Below the pieces are notes generated by a model. That model did not search any database. It was not told the origin of the DNA and saw only the letters and a program-made list of their open reading frames with translations. From positions 558,001-622,000 of the forward strand of contig CBFHKZ010000001.1 of assembly GCA_965656545.1 (NCBI GenBank): a stretch of 64,000 bases of DNA, read 5' to 3'. The DNA is from UBA7446 sp965656545. GTDB lineage: Bacteria; Bacteroidota; Bacteroidia; Flavobacteriales; Flavobacteriaceae. Positions within the stretch are counted from its first letter, which is position 1. Each line of letters opens with the position of its first letter. Below are positions 47,301 through 56,249 of this stretch, one piece after another. The position numbers were made by a program, and so were the translations under genes.

Positions 47301-47830
47301 AATTAGATTATGACGGAATCAAAGTAAGAGGTAATGTAAACACCTCTTATGAAAGTCTTCAATCCTATAAAGATAGAGTGGAGAGTTACATCAGAAAGAA
47401 CAAAGATCATCTTACTATACACAAACTAAGGAATAATATTCCTGTGACTAAAGAAGAAATTCAATCAGTCGAAAACATGCTCTTTACAGAAAGTGTTGCA
47501 GGAACTAAGGATCAGTTTATTGAACAATATGGAGAAAAGCCATTGGGTGCATTTATAAGAAGTGTCACAGGGGTTGATCAAACCGTTTTAAATAAGGCTT
47601 TTGCTGATTTTTTGCAAACTGGAAACTTAAGAGCAGATCAAATGACTTTTATAAACACTATTATTTCTTATTTATCAAAAAACGGGACCATTGACAAAGC
47701 AATGTTATACGAACCCCCATTTACTGATTTAAATGATCAGGGAATAAGTGGTGTTTTTGATAATGATTCGGATCTTATAAAAGTGGTGAAAATAATTGAC
47801 CATATCAATGAAAATGCTCTAGTGGCTTAA
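44381..47830 (+). CDS. hsdR: Type I restriction endonuclease/translocase subunit
   Basis: 1149 residues. A DUF4145 domain (about 1-125) and coiled coil (about 145-205) precede a PD-(D/E)xK nuclease core (GYVDYVLWGDDAKPLAVVEAKK, about 260-285). The SF2 motor follows: Walker A MATGSGKT, IIDEAHRS, LTATPKK and IGRGTRL. A C-terminal EcoEI-type domain completes it. All catalytic motifs look intact. It translocates and cuts unmethylated DNA. The start overlaps the DUF262 stop; two ATGs (44381, 44384) are possible. Confidence 0.92.
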   Translation: MMSNFQFLHKEWPAIFREAHEAEQLTLTSPKASAIIARSALEKGVEWLYQNDGELEWPYDTKLSSLIHEQCFREIIKPSMFREINLIRLTGNNAAHGKSISHDQSITSIKNLFRFLCFLGVYYSEQDISVPSFTMGLIPDGSKQKETLKALQQLEEQLDLRREKEKEERTKLEAQAAQIEALKEQLENQQKEFAKRRVEREKVKDSEKTIPILIPESVTRKLYIDVLLKEAGWNKLSEGREIEYEVKGMPVSTNPSGIGYVDYVLWGDDAKPLAVVEAKKTMANAKKGKQQAVLYANCLEQMTGQRPIVFYTNGFETFIWDDLFYTEREISGFYTKDELQLLIDRRITRKDLRNFKVDKNIAGRAYQLEAIKRVAENLGQTREGRYVGTKRESLLVMATGSGKTRTAAAIVDMLTKCNWAKRVLFLADRNALVTQAKNAFKEHLEHLSSIDLTKEKEDSNTRLVFSTYPTIINKIDKLRNKDERFYGVGHFDLIIIDEAHRSIYQKYKAIFEYFDSLLIGLTATPKKDIDRNTYSLFGIEDDNPTFAYELNTAVEQGFLVPPKSISVPLKFQREGIKYAELSEKEKEEYEEKFGDPTSEETPDTIGSGALNKWLFNTDTVDKVLEHLMKDGVKVSGGDKLGKTIIFAKNHQHAVFIEERFNINYPEYSGHFLRVIDNYESKAQDLLEKFTDPFEEQDPQIAVSVDMMDTGVDAPRVVNLVFFKMVKSSSKFWQMIGRGTRLCPDLFGPGEDKKEFIIFDYCQNFEFFDEYPDGATTKNMKPLQQQIFEAKLNVSQLISDLPEKTTLDSMVRDTYLGELHKTIQNLDEKRFVVRKELRYVKEFSNKNKWLNLSKSDVQEINSHLSHLQPTSKDDDELARRFDILILTYQILLLTGSDNTGKYMSKISRTAASLQKKDNIPQVSIHIPLIKKVQTDQYWKTINVKKLDDLRSALRDLIKYLDTEKQEPIYTHFEDELDYDGIKVRGNVNTSYESLQSYKDRVESYIRKNKDHLTIHKLRNNIPVTKEEIQSVENMLFTESVAGTKDQFIEQYGEKPLGAFIRSVTGVDQTVLNKAFADFLQTGNLRADQMTFINTIISYLSKNGTIDKAMLYEPPFTDLNDQGISGVFDNDSDLIKVVKIIDHINENALVA

Positions 47831-47834
47831 TTAG

Positions 47835-47868
47835 TGCATTTACTTTGCACTAATTGAATGTAATATTG
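47835..47868 (+). promoter_or_regulatory. Shared operator-promoter, unit C
   Basis: Palindrome TGCATTTACTTTGCACT (47835-47851), 9 bases, then -7-like TAATATTG (47861-47868), 24 bases before the helicase-like start. The palindrome here extends to AATTAGTGCA...TGCACTAATT (47829-47855), so it could also terminate hsdR transcription. Confidence 0.7.
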
Positions 47869-47892
47869 TAGTATAATTTTAAAACTGAGATT

Positions 47893-49656
47893 ATGACTAC
47901 TTATCAGAAACATTGGAATGCAGAGATTGAAGCTTTATTAAAGGAATTAAATGCCCCTGAATCCCTTGAGCAAAATATCATTGACACACTTCTTAATACC
48001 AGACGCACCGGTATATTTCCAAATCAGATTATTAACGCCCTAAGACTGGGGGTTTCTATCAAGGAGGGAAACCAAAATATGGCTTTTGTAGCTTCAATGC
48101 AAAGTGGCAAATCAGGAACAATATACTTCTTATGTAATTATGTATTGCCAGCAATTGGTTTAATTCGGGAATACGAATCTATATTGTTTGTGACAAGCAT
48201 GAGGGATACCGACTTGTACGCTCAAAACTGCAGAGTTCTTCAAAGAGATTACTATGATGCTTCTTTGGATCAAATAAAACCTTCAAAATTAAAAGTGATG
48301 AAAATGAGTGACTTTTTCAATCACCCAAATCCCCATAAAGTTGTTAATGAGTATGATGTTCAGTTAATTGTGAGAGATGAAGATCAATATGGCTGTGGAG
48401 ATGACTCATGTTTTCAGGTTGCGTTTTTTAATGAACTAAGGCGTCGGATCGCTGATATTAAATTGTTAGCGGTAAGTGCAACGCCTTACGACATTTTAGA
48501 TGCTCAATTTAATGGCGATGCAGATGTAGACGTTATTGTTGGTGTACGTCCTCCACAGTATTATGGTATTTCAGAAATGTTGCGTGATGGTTTAATAGAA
48601 GACATACCAAATGATTTTAAACCGTTACAATCACAAAGATTAGATGGAGAAACCTTTTATAGTATACATCCCAAAGTAGATGAGTATGTGAACTATTTAA
48701 TTAACTTTGATGATGGCCTAGGCATAATTAGAGAGTCCAATACTTCCAGGGCATCAGAATTAAGAAGATTATTACTTGAACGTTATAAGAAAAACTGTAA
48801 AGTAATATTGATTGGCTCAAATTCCAACTGTGATCTAAGAATAAATGAAGGGATCAAAGAAATCTCAGATTTAAAATTGAGACGTGGAAAAAGAGTCGTT
48901 TTAATAATAGTTCAAGCCTTAACCGCAGGTAAAGATTTAGGTATTTTAAAAGAGAAAGTTCGATTTGGCATTGAACCTAGAGACAAACAATTAGCCAACG
49001 GTGCACAAGGAATTACCGGACGTTTTTGTGGTTATCACTCAAACAGGAATTTCAAACTGATGGCAAGCCTTGAACTGTTAAATCACTATTCAAAATTTGA
49101 ACAGGACTGGGAAATTTTCACTGATCCTAAATGGAGAAATGATTTATTTAATGCGAAAGTTAGAGGTCTTAGTACCCATACCAAGTTTATAAAAAACCAA
49201 TCGCAAGGTGTTTTTACTCCTATTGAAAAGATTGATCTCATATCCTATGATGAATTAATAACAGATTGTGGGCGCAATAAACTCCAATTCATTGATGAAG
49301 AGGCTTACTATCGCCTGTTGAGTTATTTCCAGCCTACATTTTTCAATGTAGAAACAAAAGGGACGAGGTTTAATCAGAGAGGTGTTACAGTTCGAATTGC
49401 CTCTAGTTATAACCAAAACAGTAACCGAGTTTACAAGACCTGGAATTGCGACTTGAAATCAGATTTTGGAAGTGTGTTTTTTAAGAAAAATCAATACAAT
49501 TACGGTCTATTGATAAGCAACTATCCTGCCGATGATATTAGAAATAAAACTGGTGTCACTGGGGTGAAAATAATAACTTCCGGGAAAAGAGAATGGAGAA
49601 CTCAGGAGACATTAGTTCAAAATAATTCTATGTACAGTTTAGATCATGTTGCTTAA
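47893..49656 (+). CDS. Divergent SF2 helicase-like ATPase
   Basis: 587 residues. P-loop ASMQSGKSGT (67-76), an unusual motif II RDEDQYG (161-167) instead of DEAD/DEAH, motif III AVSATPY (193-199), and a motif VI-like GITGRFCGYH about residue 375. The C-terminal ~170 residues carry no recognised domain. It resembles phage-type or restriction-linked helicase-nucleases, but no nuclease motif was found. It heads unit C under the shared operator. A DNA translocase for the island is the best inference. Confidence 0.65.
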   Translation: MTTYQKHWNAEIEALLKELNAPESLEQNIIDTLLNTRRTGIFPNQIINALRLGVSIKEGNQNMAFVASMQSGKSGTIYFLCNYVLPAIGLIREYESILFVTSMRDTDLYAQNCRVLQRDYYDASLDQIKPSKLKVMKMSDFFNHPNPHKVVNEYDVQLIVRDEDQYGCGDDSCFQVAFFNELRRRIADIKLLAVSATPYDILDAQFNGDADVDVIVGVRPPQYYGISEMLRDGLIEDIPNDFKPLQSQRLDGETFYSIHPKVDEYVNYLINFDDGLGIIRESNTSRASELRRLLLERYKKNCKVILIGSNSNCDLRINEGIKEISDLKLRRGKRVVLIIVQALTAGKDLGILKEKVRFGIEPRDKQLANGAQGITGRFCGYHSNRNFKLMASLELLNHYSKFEQDWEIFTDPKWRNDLFNAKVRGLSTHTKFIKNQSQGVFTPIEKIDLISYDELITDCGRNKLQFIDEEAYYRLLSYFQPTFFNVETKGTRFNQRGVTVRIASSYNQNSNRVYKTWNCDLKSDFGSVFFKKNQYNYGLLISNYPADDIRNKTGVTGVKIITSGKREWRTQETLVQNNSMYSLDHVA

Positions 49657-49699
49657 TCTTTTACCCCTTTCTAAAATATATTCATTTAACTAACTTTTT

Positions 49700-50257
49700 A
49701 TGTGCGATCTCAGTGGCCCTTTTCGATTATGCTCTTGTGGTTCTGAAATAGACTACAATAAACCACATTGGGTTTTACATCAAAATGCAACCAATGAGGG
49801 TGATGAAATCATTGCTTGTATTGGCATGATGACTCCTTTAGACTTAATTGAGAAAATTGAAAGAAGGAAAATTCTTAGAAGACTTAACACAATCAATGTT
49901 TTTGATTTTGAATACTCCCCAAAAGAAAATGATCAACTTGAACTTAATTTCAATGAGCATGAAGGTTTGAAATTTACTTTCCAAAAAGGTAGATGGGTTT
50001 TAGAAGAATGGTACTGTGAACATCCTGTCTTTAAGCATGAACTGAAAAAAGAAGGTGAAATTGATTCTGTTTCATCAAAATTAAAAGAGGTTTATGGGCG
50101 GTATTTAGATGTCATTAATGAAGATGAAATAGATATGGTGAAATGTGGTTGGCAGAAAATCAGAATATCCGAAAAGAAACTTATCGAATTAATGGAGAAG
50201 CGAATCAACGGAGAAAAAATAGAATTACCTGAGGGTTATAAGCCCTGGGGAATATAA
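49700..50257 (+). CDS. Hypothetical protein with small N-terminal zinc motif
   Basis: 185 residues, no family recognised. The N-terminus has C-x8-C-x-C (CDLSGPFRLCSCG) and a nearby His (KPHWVL), which could hold zinc. The rest is charged alpha/beta. It lies 43 bases after the helicase and 3 bases before the zinc-ribbon gene, so it is probably part of unit C. It starts with ATG after a short AT-rich gap. Confidence 0.6.
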   Translation: MCDLSGPFRLCSCGSEIDYNKPHWVLHQNATNEGDEIIACIGMMTPLDLIEKIERRKILRRLNTINVFDFEYSPKENDQLELNFNEHEGLKFTFQKGRWVLEEWYCEHPVFKHELKKEGEIDSVSSKLKEVYGRYLDVINEDEIDMVKCGWQKIRISEKKLIELMEKRINGEKIELPEGYKPWGI

Positions 50258-50260
50258 GTT

Positions 50261-50551
50261 ATGGGGTCAATTAATCATTATTTCTGCAACCATTGTGATG
50301 AAGATCAGATTGCATATCATGGAATAGGCATGATGTACCCAATTAACAATATAGACAGGCGTGTTTTTGGGTGTTATGATTGTGGCATTGTCTACGACAT
50401 AAACATTAATAAAGACCCTTTATGTTGTCCTAAATGTAAAAAAGAAGCCCAAGAACTAAACTTCTACAACGAAAACGAATCAACATCCGTTCAGTGCCCT
50501 AGTTGTAAAACAGGACATCTAATTCTTGAAAATAGGGGGAATTGGGATTAG
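50261..50551 (+). CDS. Small multi-zinc-ribbon protein
   Basis: 96 residues with four CxxC knuckles: YFCNHCDED, FGCYDCGIV, CCPKCKKE and VQCPSCKTGH. They would form two zinc ribbons. It ends unit C. It may bind nucleic acid or act as an adaptor for the helicase-like ATPase. No closer family is recognised. Confidence 0.65.
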   Translation: MGSINHYFCNHCDEDQIAYHGIGMMYPINNIDRRVFGCYDCGIVYDININKDPLCCPKCKKEAQELNFYNENESTSVQCPSCKTGHLILENRGNWD

Positions 50552-50621
50552 TTAACTAAAATCTCATTGCGCCTAATCTTGTATTATTCAATAAATTTAA
50601 TAGTTTAATTACATTAGCAGA

Positions 50622-50921
50622 ATGAAAAAACAATTAATATTAATTCTCACATTACCATTATTTCTCGTCTCTTGTGGTCGAAGCTACTGGTCAGAAAATG
50701 AGAAAATTAACTTTGTTAAAGCTTGTACAAAAGCTTATAGCAGAACGTCTAATTCAAATGTAAGTTATTCTGCTTGCTTTTGCGATAAAGCATTACAATT
50801 AGCAATGGCTAAATATGCTAATGGAGAAGAAGCTGACAATAAAGCAACTGCAGCAGAAATGCAAGTATTATCTGCCGCAGCACAATTAATTGCAGACAAG
50901 GATTGTTTGCAATTCAAGTAA
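50622..50921 (+). CDS. Small Cys-rich lipoprotein
   Basis: 99 residues with lipoprotein signal LPLFLVSC (Cys18). The mature part has four Cys residues (ACTKAYS, ACFCDKAL, DKDCLQF) and is mostly helical. No family recognised. Its relation to the restriction island is unclear; 70 bases separate it from unit C. Confidence 0.6.
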   Translation: MKKQLILILTLPLFLVSCGRSYWSENEKINFVKACTKAYSRTSNSNVSYSACFCDKALQLAMAKYANGEEADNKATAAEMQVLSAAAQLIADKDCLQFK

Positions 50922-51010
50922 ACTAAACTATATGCACATTTTCTTGTTCAAACCCTACTACTTCAAAACCTCCTCATTAGGGTAAATTCACATTTATTAC
51001 ATTTTGTATT

Positions 51011-51523
51011 ATGAGAAACTTCTTTTTAATATTATTATCAGTTTCAATTTTATCTTGTGGTAAAGACCCTTATCCTAAATTTGATATTAAGCTCTCTAAA
51101 GCTTTTGAAATCGAAGTTTATAATGATGGATGTAATCTATTAACAGCATCTAAATATGTTAATGGAAAAATAGAAAGTTTGATAGAATTAAGATACTCCG
51201 ATGATTGGTCTTTTTCAACACTTTCAAATGACACCTACATTGCTGAAATGCTAAAAACTAACAAGTCTGAGGACGCTTCATCAATGACGTTCAATAACTT
51301 TAAGGTTCAAATTAAAGAAAATATGTACTTTAAAAATTTAGGCTATTGTTTCTACTCTATTTGCAGTGGGGATTATTATGCTAATAATGTTAGAGTTACA
51401 AACGTTGCCGTTCAGTTTATTAAAGAAGATAAATTATATACTTTATTGGGAAATACTTTCCCTGAAAATTTCTATAATTATCATAAACAATTTTTAAACA
51501 CCTTTGAGATATTTAATCTATGA
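51011..51523 (+). CDS. Hypothetical lipoprotein
   Basis: 170 residues with a lipoprotein signal (LLSVSILSC). The mature protein is beta-rich with a Cys pair (LGYCFYSICSGDY). No family recognised. It overlaps the next gene by four bases (ATGA), so the two are co-expressed. Confidence 0.6.
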   Translation: MRNFFLILLSVSILSCGKDPYPKFDIKLSKAFEIEVYNDGCNLLTASKYVNGKIESLIELRYSDDWSFSTLSNDTYIAEMLKTNKSEDASSMTFNNFKVQIKENMYFKNLGYCFYSICSGDYYANNVRVTNVAVQFIKEDKLYTLLGNTFPENFYNYHKQFLNTFEIFNL

Positions 51524-51726
51524 AAAAAGCACTAATAATCATTTTGAGTATTATAATTTATTTAATTTCTCTGTGGGTACTTTTAGCAATTTCTATTGGT
51601 ATTAACTTTGCTGTTTTTGGACGAGGTGCAGGCGGAATAACTGCATTAGGCTCAATTATATCTATTTGGCTTTCTTATAAATTTGTAAAATGGATATGGA
51701 AAAAGTACTTTTATACCACTAAATAA
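51520..51726 (+). CDS. Small two-TM membrane protein
   Basis: 68 residues with two hydrophobic segments (IIIYLISLWVLLAISIG and GGITALGSIISIWLSY) and a basic tail. Start overlaps the preceding lipoprotein gene. Probably an inner-membrane partner of it; function unknown. Confidence 0.6.
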   Translation: MKKALIIILSIIIYLISLWVLLAISIGINFAVFGRGAGGITALGSIISIWLSYKFVKWIWKKYFYTTK

Positions 51727-52076
51727 TAGGCATATCCCCTTCTTTTAATTCTGCTGCTTCTAAACCTCCTGAGTAGTTTAAACTTGAATGCCGCCATAGC
51801 TCTTTGTAGTTTTTGTAAAAAACCTGTACACTTAAAGATTTCTATCGCCTTGTGTATCTAAACCAGAAGAGCGTAAATCATTTCAATCTAATTATTTAAC
51901 CTCTTAAATTACTTCCAAATAAGCGATAAATAGCTACTATTGTAAGGCTTACTACTACCTGTGAATATGTTGTCATTGATATTGCTTTTACAAACTGTTT
52001 ACGGATAAATTTTTTTCCTACTATGATTGTTTTAAGAAATAATAATTTATCCTTGGAAACAATCTTAATGACTTAT
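51727..52076. other. Non-coding stretch between convergent units
   Basis: About 350 bases with no supported gene. It holds a string near 51754-51787 loosely similar to 50958-50990, and an 8-bp stem GATTGTTT...AAACAATC with a 24-base loop near 52026-52065. That stem could weakly terminate the minus operon but lacks a clear T run. Confidence 0.5.
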
Positions 52077-55000
52077 TTAGGAATTAATTATTTTTAAAAG
52101 TTTATTTGCAGCACCATCATCAGGATACTTATCTAAATAAACTTTTAAGTCCTTTCTCGCTAAATTAATATCCTGATGGTCACAGCTGTCACTTGCATAA
52201 GCTACTGCTCTCATGTAATAAGAATCAAAAAAATCTGGGTCTATATTTAAAGTAATATTAAACTGTTCAATGCATGAGGTGAAATCCCCACATTGTATCA
52301 AAGCACAACCTAGGTTATGGTGAAATTGAGGTTCATTTCTCTTTAGGTTAGTACTTATAGCTTTGATCAAATCATTTTTCGCATCCTCGAATAAGTTTAA
52401 TTTAAAATATAATTGTGACCTATTGAAATACATTTCTTCTAACAATATCCCATTTAACATATCACTTGGATCAACATACGCAACTAAAGATTGTCCTTTC
52501 AATTCAGGGATATGTTCAATAATTTTAGTTAATATATTTATTGCTTCTGTATAATTTTCATTGTCTTCAAGCTCTAAATATTGATCTCTTAAATTATAAA
52601 GCAACTTTACGTTTACTTTATTTGATTGTTTTAAATATTCTTCTTTTTCTGAATTAGTCCATTCTACAACAACGGGCTCATATAGCATGTTTTCATCAGT
52701 ACCATCAGAATTAAAATGGGTGCTTATTAGTTCATTTTGGGGGAAATCCAAATTCTTAAAAAGTGTTTTCGCCTCCTCATTTTCTTCATTAAGCTCTATT
52801 GCTTTATTCAAATCAATTTTTGCTAAATCAGGTTTTTCTAATTTTAAATAAATTTTAGCTCTTGTAACATAATGGTCACTCCTCGATTGATCAAGATCCA
52901 AGGATATATCCGCATACTTAATTGCTTCATCATAATTCTTTAAATGATAATAAATCAATGCAATCGTGTCATTATTAATACTCATTGATAAAGTGTCTAT
53001 TGATTTTTTTGCATCTATCAAAGCGTCATCATAAGCTCCATTCTCCATCTTATTCCAAGCTTGATTATTAAGCGCATCCGCCTCATCCCTAGCCAAACTT
53101 CTTTTCTCGTCATACATAATTGTAGCGAAGAAAATTTCCGTTTTGAGTTCGAACGGCAATGACTTAAATTTTTCAGCCACTTTTTCTTGTTCAAGATTTA
53201 ATATCTGATCAACTAAGTCATAATTTTCTTCTGTCTGATCAGACATTTCATTTTTCATAGAAGAATAAATTTCAGCAATGTATAAATAGAAAGTGTTTTT
53301 ATCTAAAGATTCATTTTTACAAATTGAATCAATTATTTCCTCAGCATTATCCATACTTAAATTTAAACCTACACAAAAGCTAACTGCCAGACTTAGCTCG
53401 CTGTAAGTAACAACCTCATCAATGCTTATTAAGGACATGAGCAATCCTATTATACTCGTTTTTTCATCATCAGAAAACTCATCAGATTTACTGAAAAACG
53501 ATAATGTTTCAGCTCTTTTTACATCCCCTTCAAACTGGTACAATTCTTTTAACTTATGTATGCTAGCGGCAATTAACAATGCTTCTTTATTGTCCAATTT
53601 GTTATCAGCCAAAGAAACTCTCATTAATAATTCATAAATGAAGGATATTTTCTCCTCATCAATATTTATATTGTTGCCTTCACTTTCCGATAGTTGTTCA
53701 ATTTGATTCATTAATCCATTATCCTTCATTGCTTGAAGCAAATCCCTCTGCATTATAACATTCTCATTTTCAGGATTTAATTCATAAGCAGAATTATAGT
53801 CGTCTAAAGCTTCACTAAATTTTGTTAAAGATTGTTTGCACTTACCCCTATTAAAATAGTTGATAAAAGTTTTATCCCCCAAGTCAATTGCTTTGTTTAA
53901 ATCTTCGAGTGCTTCTAAATTCCGGCCTAAATTCATTAATGAAAGTCCTCTGCTTGCATAACTAGAGGTATATTCAGAATCGATTTTCAAAGATTCATTA
54001 AAGTCAATAATTGCGGCTTCCTCTCTGTCCAAATATGATTTTGCTAAACCTCTATTGAAGTATAAACCTGCATAAACCTTATCAGGGTTTTGTTCATATC
54101 CTTGAGCATTGATTATTTTATCTAAAGTTTTAATTGCTCCAACGTAGTCTTGCTCAAAATTAATTTTAATTGCAGTTAGGTTATAGTAAGCAGGTAACAT
54201 AAAACTTTCTTGCTCAATAACTTTCTCAAGTTCTACAGCAGCAATTTGATAATTCCCCGATTGTAGCTTCTCCATTGCTCGATTGTAGTTTTCTATGATT
54301 GATTCACTATAGTTCGAAAAAGGGTTCTCATCATCCTCTTGTTTAACTTTGATGTTTGTAGGTCTATCAATTAAATTAAGCGGCAAATCTCCAACTAATT
54401 TTTTTCTCAATTCAATAGCTGATTCATTAGACTCGTTTTTCATGCAATCAAATAAGTCTTCCAAGCTTTTAAAATCATTTAAATAAGGTTCAACTTCATC
54501 CATTCTCTTCTTCATCATTGAAAAAAGGATAAACTCTCCGTCTTGAATGTCAAAATATTTATTCAATCTTAATAATTCGAATGTTCTCTCAAAATATTTG
54601 GTGTGTTCTGTGATAGCACTTAAGTCGTCATTATCTATTGTAAAGGTTTGTTGTGGGCTCTGAATAAATTGATAACATAGATTTAGTTTATCAAAAAGCG
54701 TAAACTCAGAATTGAATTTTTTAAAAATATTTTTAAATATTTCTGTTTGGAATGGGTCAATACTATCGACAAAAATATTCTTACGGCAGTAAGTCCAAAA
54801 TGATTTAAAATCTTCAGTATGAGTAAAAACTTTTATTTCATCTTCATTGTAATAACTAGGACACAGTGGTATTTCATCACTGCCATCAAGAGTGTTGAAA
54901 TAAACTAAAGCTAGCATTATAGACTCAGATAAATTAAAATTAAAATTAGTTTCAGGCAAATCATTTTCAATCAGAGATGAAAAGGGAAACGTAAAGACTA

Positions 55001-55787
55001 TTGCCTTATCCTTATTAACAGATTTTATATCAGTCCATTTGAATGAGTTTTTTAGTGATATGTCTATTCTGTAAAGACTGACTCCCTTAGACAATTGAAT
55101 TGAACAGCCTTCAACATTTAGGGATTGAATCTCACTTTTATATTTGTTTATCCAACTTGATATTTGATTCGATTTTAACTTGAAAAACTGTTCACTATTG
55201 GAATGCGACTCAATAATGGTTTTAAATTTTTCAATAGCCTCATTTGCTTCCTCAAAGAAAATAAATATGTGCCCGGTTTGATTGGAATCTTCCTTTGCGT
55301 AAAAAATATTATTCTTAAATGTCTCAACCTTTTTTAATACTAACTCTTCTTTGTTAGAGACATATTTTTTAAAAAAAGTAAGAATGTTTGGTTCTTCACC
55401 TCCCCAGGAAGTTTCAATATTAGTGTCAAATGCATTTGAATCACTGTAGTCAGAGACCGCATCTTGATTGGCAGATGAGTTTTCAACTATCTTATCAATA
55501 ATTTCAAGATTGTTTTTTTGGTCTGAAAATTTCGAGTCAACATTAGAATCGCTACTTACCTGATTATCAATTGATTTAGCTAATAATTTTTTATAAATAA
55601 ATCTCGTTGCAATTATTAGATAAACTATTGCTATTAGAGGGTTATCGATTATTTTTATAATATCCCATAAAATTGGCTGATCACCAATTGTATTCCCTAA
55701 AACATAACCTATTGTAAATGTAATTACATAATGAGACACTTTTGCTAAAATAAAGGCAACTAATCCTGTCCAAAATCCTCTTTTCAT
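52077..55787 (-). CDS. Large membrane-anchored TPR protein with TerB-like domain
   Basis: 1236 residues from the ATG at 55787 (MKRGFWTGLVAFILAK); the frame reaches a TTG at 55829. Two to three N-terminal hydrophobic segments come first. Around residue 210 is a module (ISSWINKY, then LSKGVSLYRID) also found in the 772-residue protein of this operon. Many TPRs follow (YFNRGLAKSYLDREEAA, SYASRGLSLMNLGR). A TerB-like helical unit then follows (LLMRVSLADNKLDNKEA and LLMSLISIDEVVTYSE). More TPRs end the protein. It is the last gene of the operon. It probably acts as a cytoplasmic scaffold at the membrane. Confidence 0.72.
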   Translation of the reverse strand: MKRGFWTGLVAFILAKVSHYVITFTIGYVLGNTIGDQPILWDIIKIIDNPLIAIVYLIIATRFIYKKLLAKSIDNQVSSDSNVDSKFSDQKNNLEIIDKIVENSSANQDAVSDYSDSNAFDTNIETSWGGEEPNILTFFKKYVSNKEELVLKKVETFKNNIFYAKEDSNQTGHIFIFFEEANEAIEKFKTIIESHSNSEQFFKLKSNQISSWINKYKSEIQSLNVEGCSIQLSKGVSLYRIDISLKNSFKWTDIKSVNKDKAIVFTFPFSSLIENDLPETNFNFNLSESIMLALVYFNTLDGSDEIPLCPSYYNEDEIKVFTHTEDFKSFWTYCRKNIFVDSIDPFQTEIFKNIFKKFNSEFTLFDKLNLCYQFIQSPQQTFTIDNDDLSAITEHTKYFERTFELLRLNKYFDIQDGEFILFSMMKKRMDEVEPYLNDFKSLEDLFDCMKNESNESAIELRKKLVGDLPLNLIDRPTNIKVKQEDDENPFSNYSESIIENYNRAMEKLQSGNYQIAAVELEKVIEQESFMLPAYYNLTAIKINFEQDYVGAIKTLDKIINAQGYEQNPDKVYAGLYFNRGLAKSYLDREEAAIIDFNESLKIDSEYTSSYASRGLSLMNLGRNLEALEDLNKAIDLGDKTFINYFNRGKCKQSLTKFSEALDDYNSAYELNPENENVIMQRDLLQAMKDNGLMNQIEQLSESEGNNINIDEEKISFIYELLMRVSLADNKLDNKEALLIAASIHKLKELYQFEGDVKRAETLSFFSKSDEFSDDEKTSIIGLLMSLISIDEVVTYSELSLAVSFCVGLNLSMDNAEEIIDSICKNESLDKNTFYLYIAEIYSSMKNEMSDQTEENYDLVDQILNLEQEKVAEKFKSLPFELKTEIFFATIMYDEKRSLARDEADALNNQAWNKMENGAYDDALIDAKKSIDTLSMSINNDTIALIYYHLKNYDEAIKYADISLDLDQSRSDHYVTRAKIYLKLEKPDLAKIDLNKAIELNEENEEAKTLFKNLDFPQNELISTHFNSDGTDENMLYEPVVVEWTNSEKEEYLKQSNKVNVKLLYNLRDQYLELEDNENYTEAINILTKIIEHIPELKGQSLVAYVDPSDMLNGILLEEMYFNRSQLYFKLNLFEDAKNDLIKAISTNLKRNEPQFHHNLGCALIQCGDFTSCIEQFNITLNIDPDFFDSYYMRAVAYASDSCDHQDINLARKDLKVYLDKYPDDGAANKLLKIINS

Positions 55788-55851
55788 ATTTTTAAAATTA
55801 TATTTATTTGTTATTCCACGTATTATCAATTGACTTGTCTAGAAAGTTATT

Positions 55852-56244
55852 CTAACTTAAATTATTGGACTTGTTGTTACCAATTGATTTTTTGTAATGA
55901 ATATAATCTTCCATATTTGAAAGCTCATTATCAGATATTGTGAAATGAATTTCGTCTTCCTCTTTGTTATTAAAAGGCCATGTACCCCACTTTAAAGTTT
56001 TATAAACAACCCAGGGTTTATTAGCTCTTAAGGGTTGAGAAATAGTAATATTAATTATCTCCTTTTTTCCTTCTTTTAAGGTTATCAAGTGTTTAAACTT
56101 TTTTTCGAGAAACGAATGTTTTTCATCCTCTTCTAAAAGCTTTTCTCTATTTCTATATCGAAGCCAATTAATGAAATATCTAATTAAGCTTATAAAACCT
56201 AAAAAAAGAGCTATTACCAACCCTTTAACAAATGCCTCAGCCAT
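55852..56244 (-). CDS. Small single-TM protein
   Basis: 130 residues with one N-terminal membrane segment (VKGLVIALFLGFISLIRYF) and a charged cytosolic part. No family recognised. It follows the protease gene by 5 bases and precedes the TerB-TPR gene, so it is an operon member. Confidence 0.6.
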   Translation of the reverse strand: MAEAFVKGLVIALFLGFISLIRYFINWLRYRNREKLLEEDEKHSFLEKKFKHLITLKEGKKEIINITISQPLRANKPWVVYKTLKWGTWPFNNKEEDEIHFTISDNELSNMEDYIHYKKSIGNNKSNNLS

Positions 56245-56249
56245 ATTAA

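Noticed and set aside
32908..50551. BREX, DISARM or Hma system
   Set aside because: No PglZ, BrxA/B/L or DrmA/B genes are seen. A methylase and a helicase exist, but in separate units and with a kinase fusion, so Hma does not fit as such.
50958..51787. Loose repeat between 50958-50990 and 51754-51787 (shared AAACCTCCT core)
   Set aside because: About two thirds identity over 33 bases in AT-rich spacer; too weak to call a repeat.
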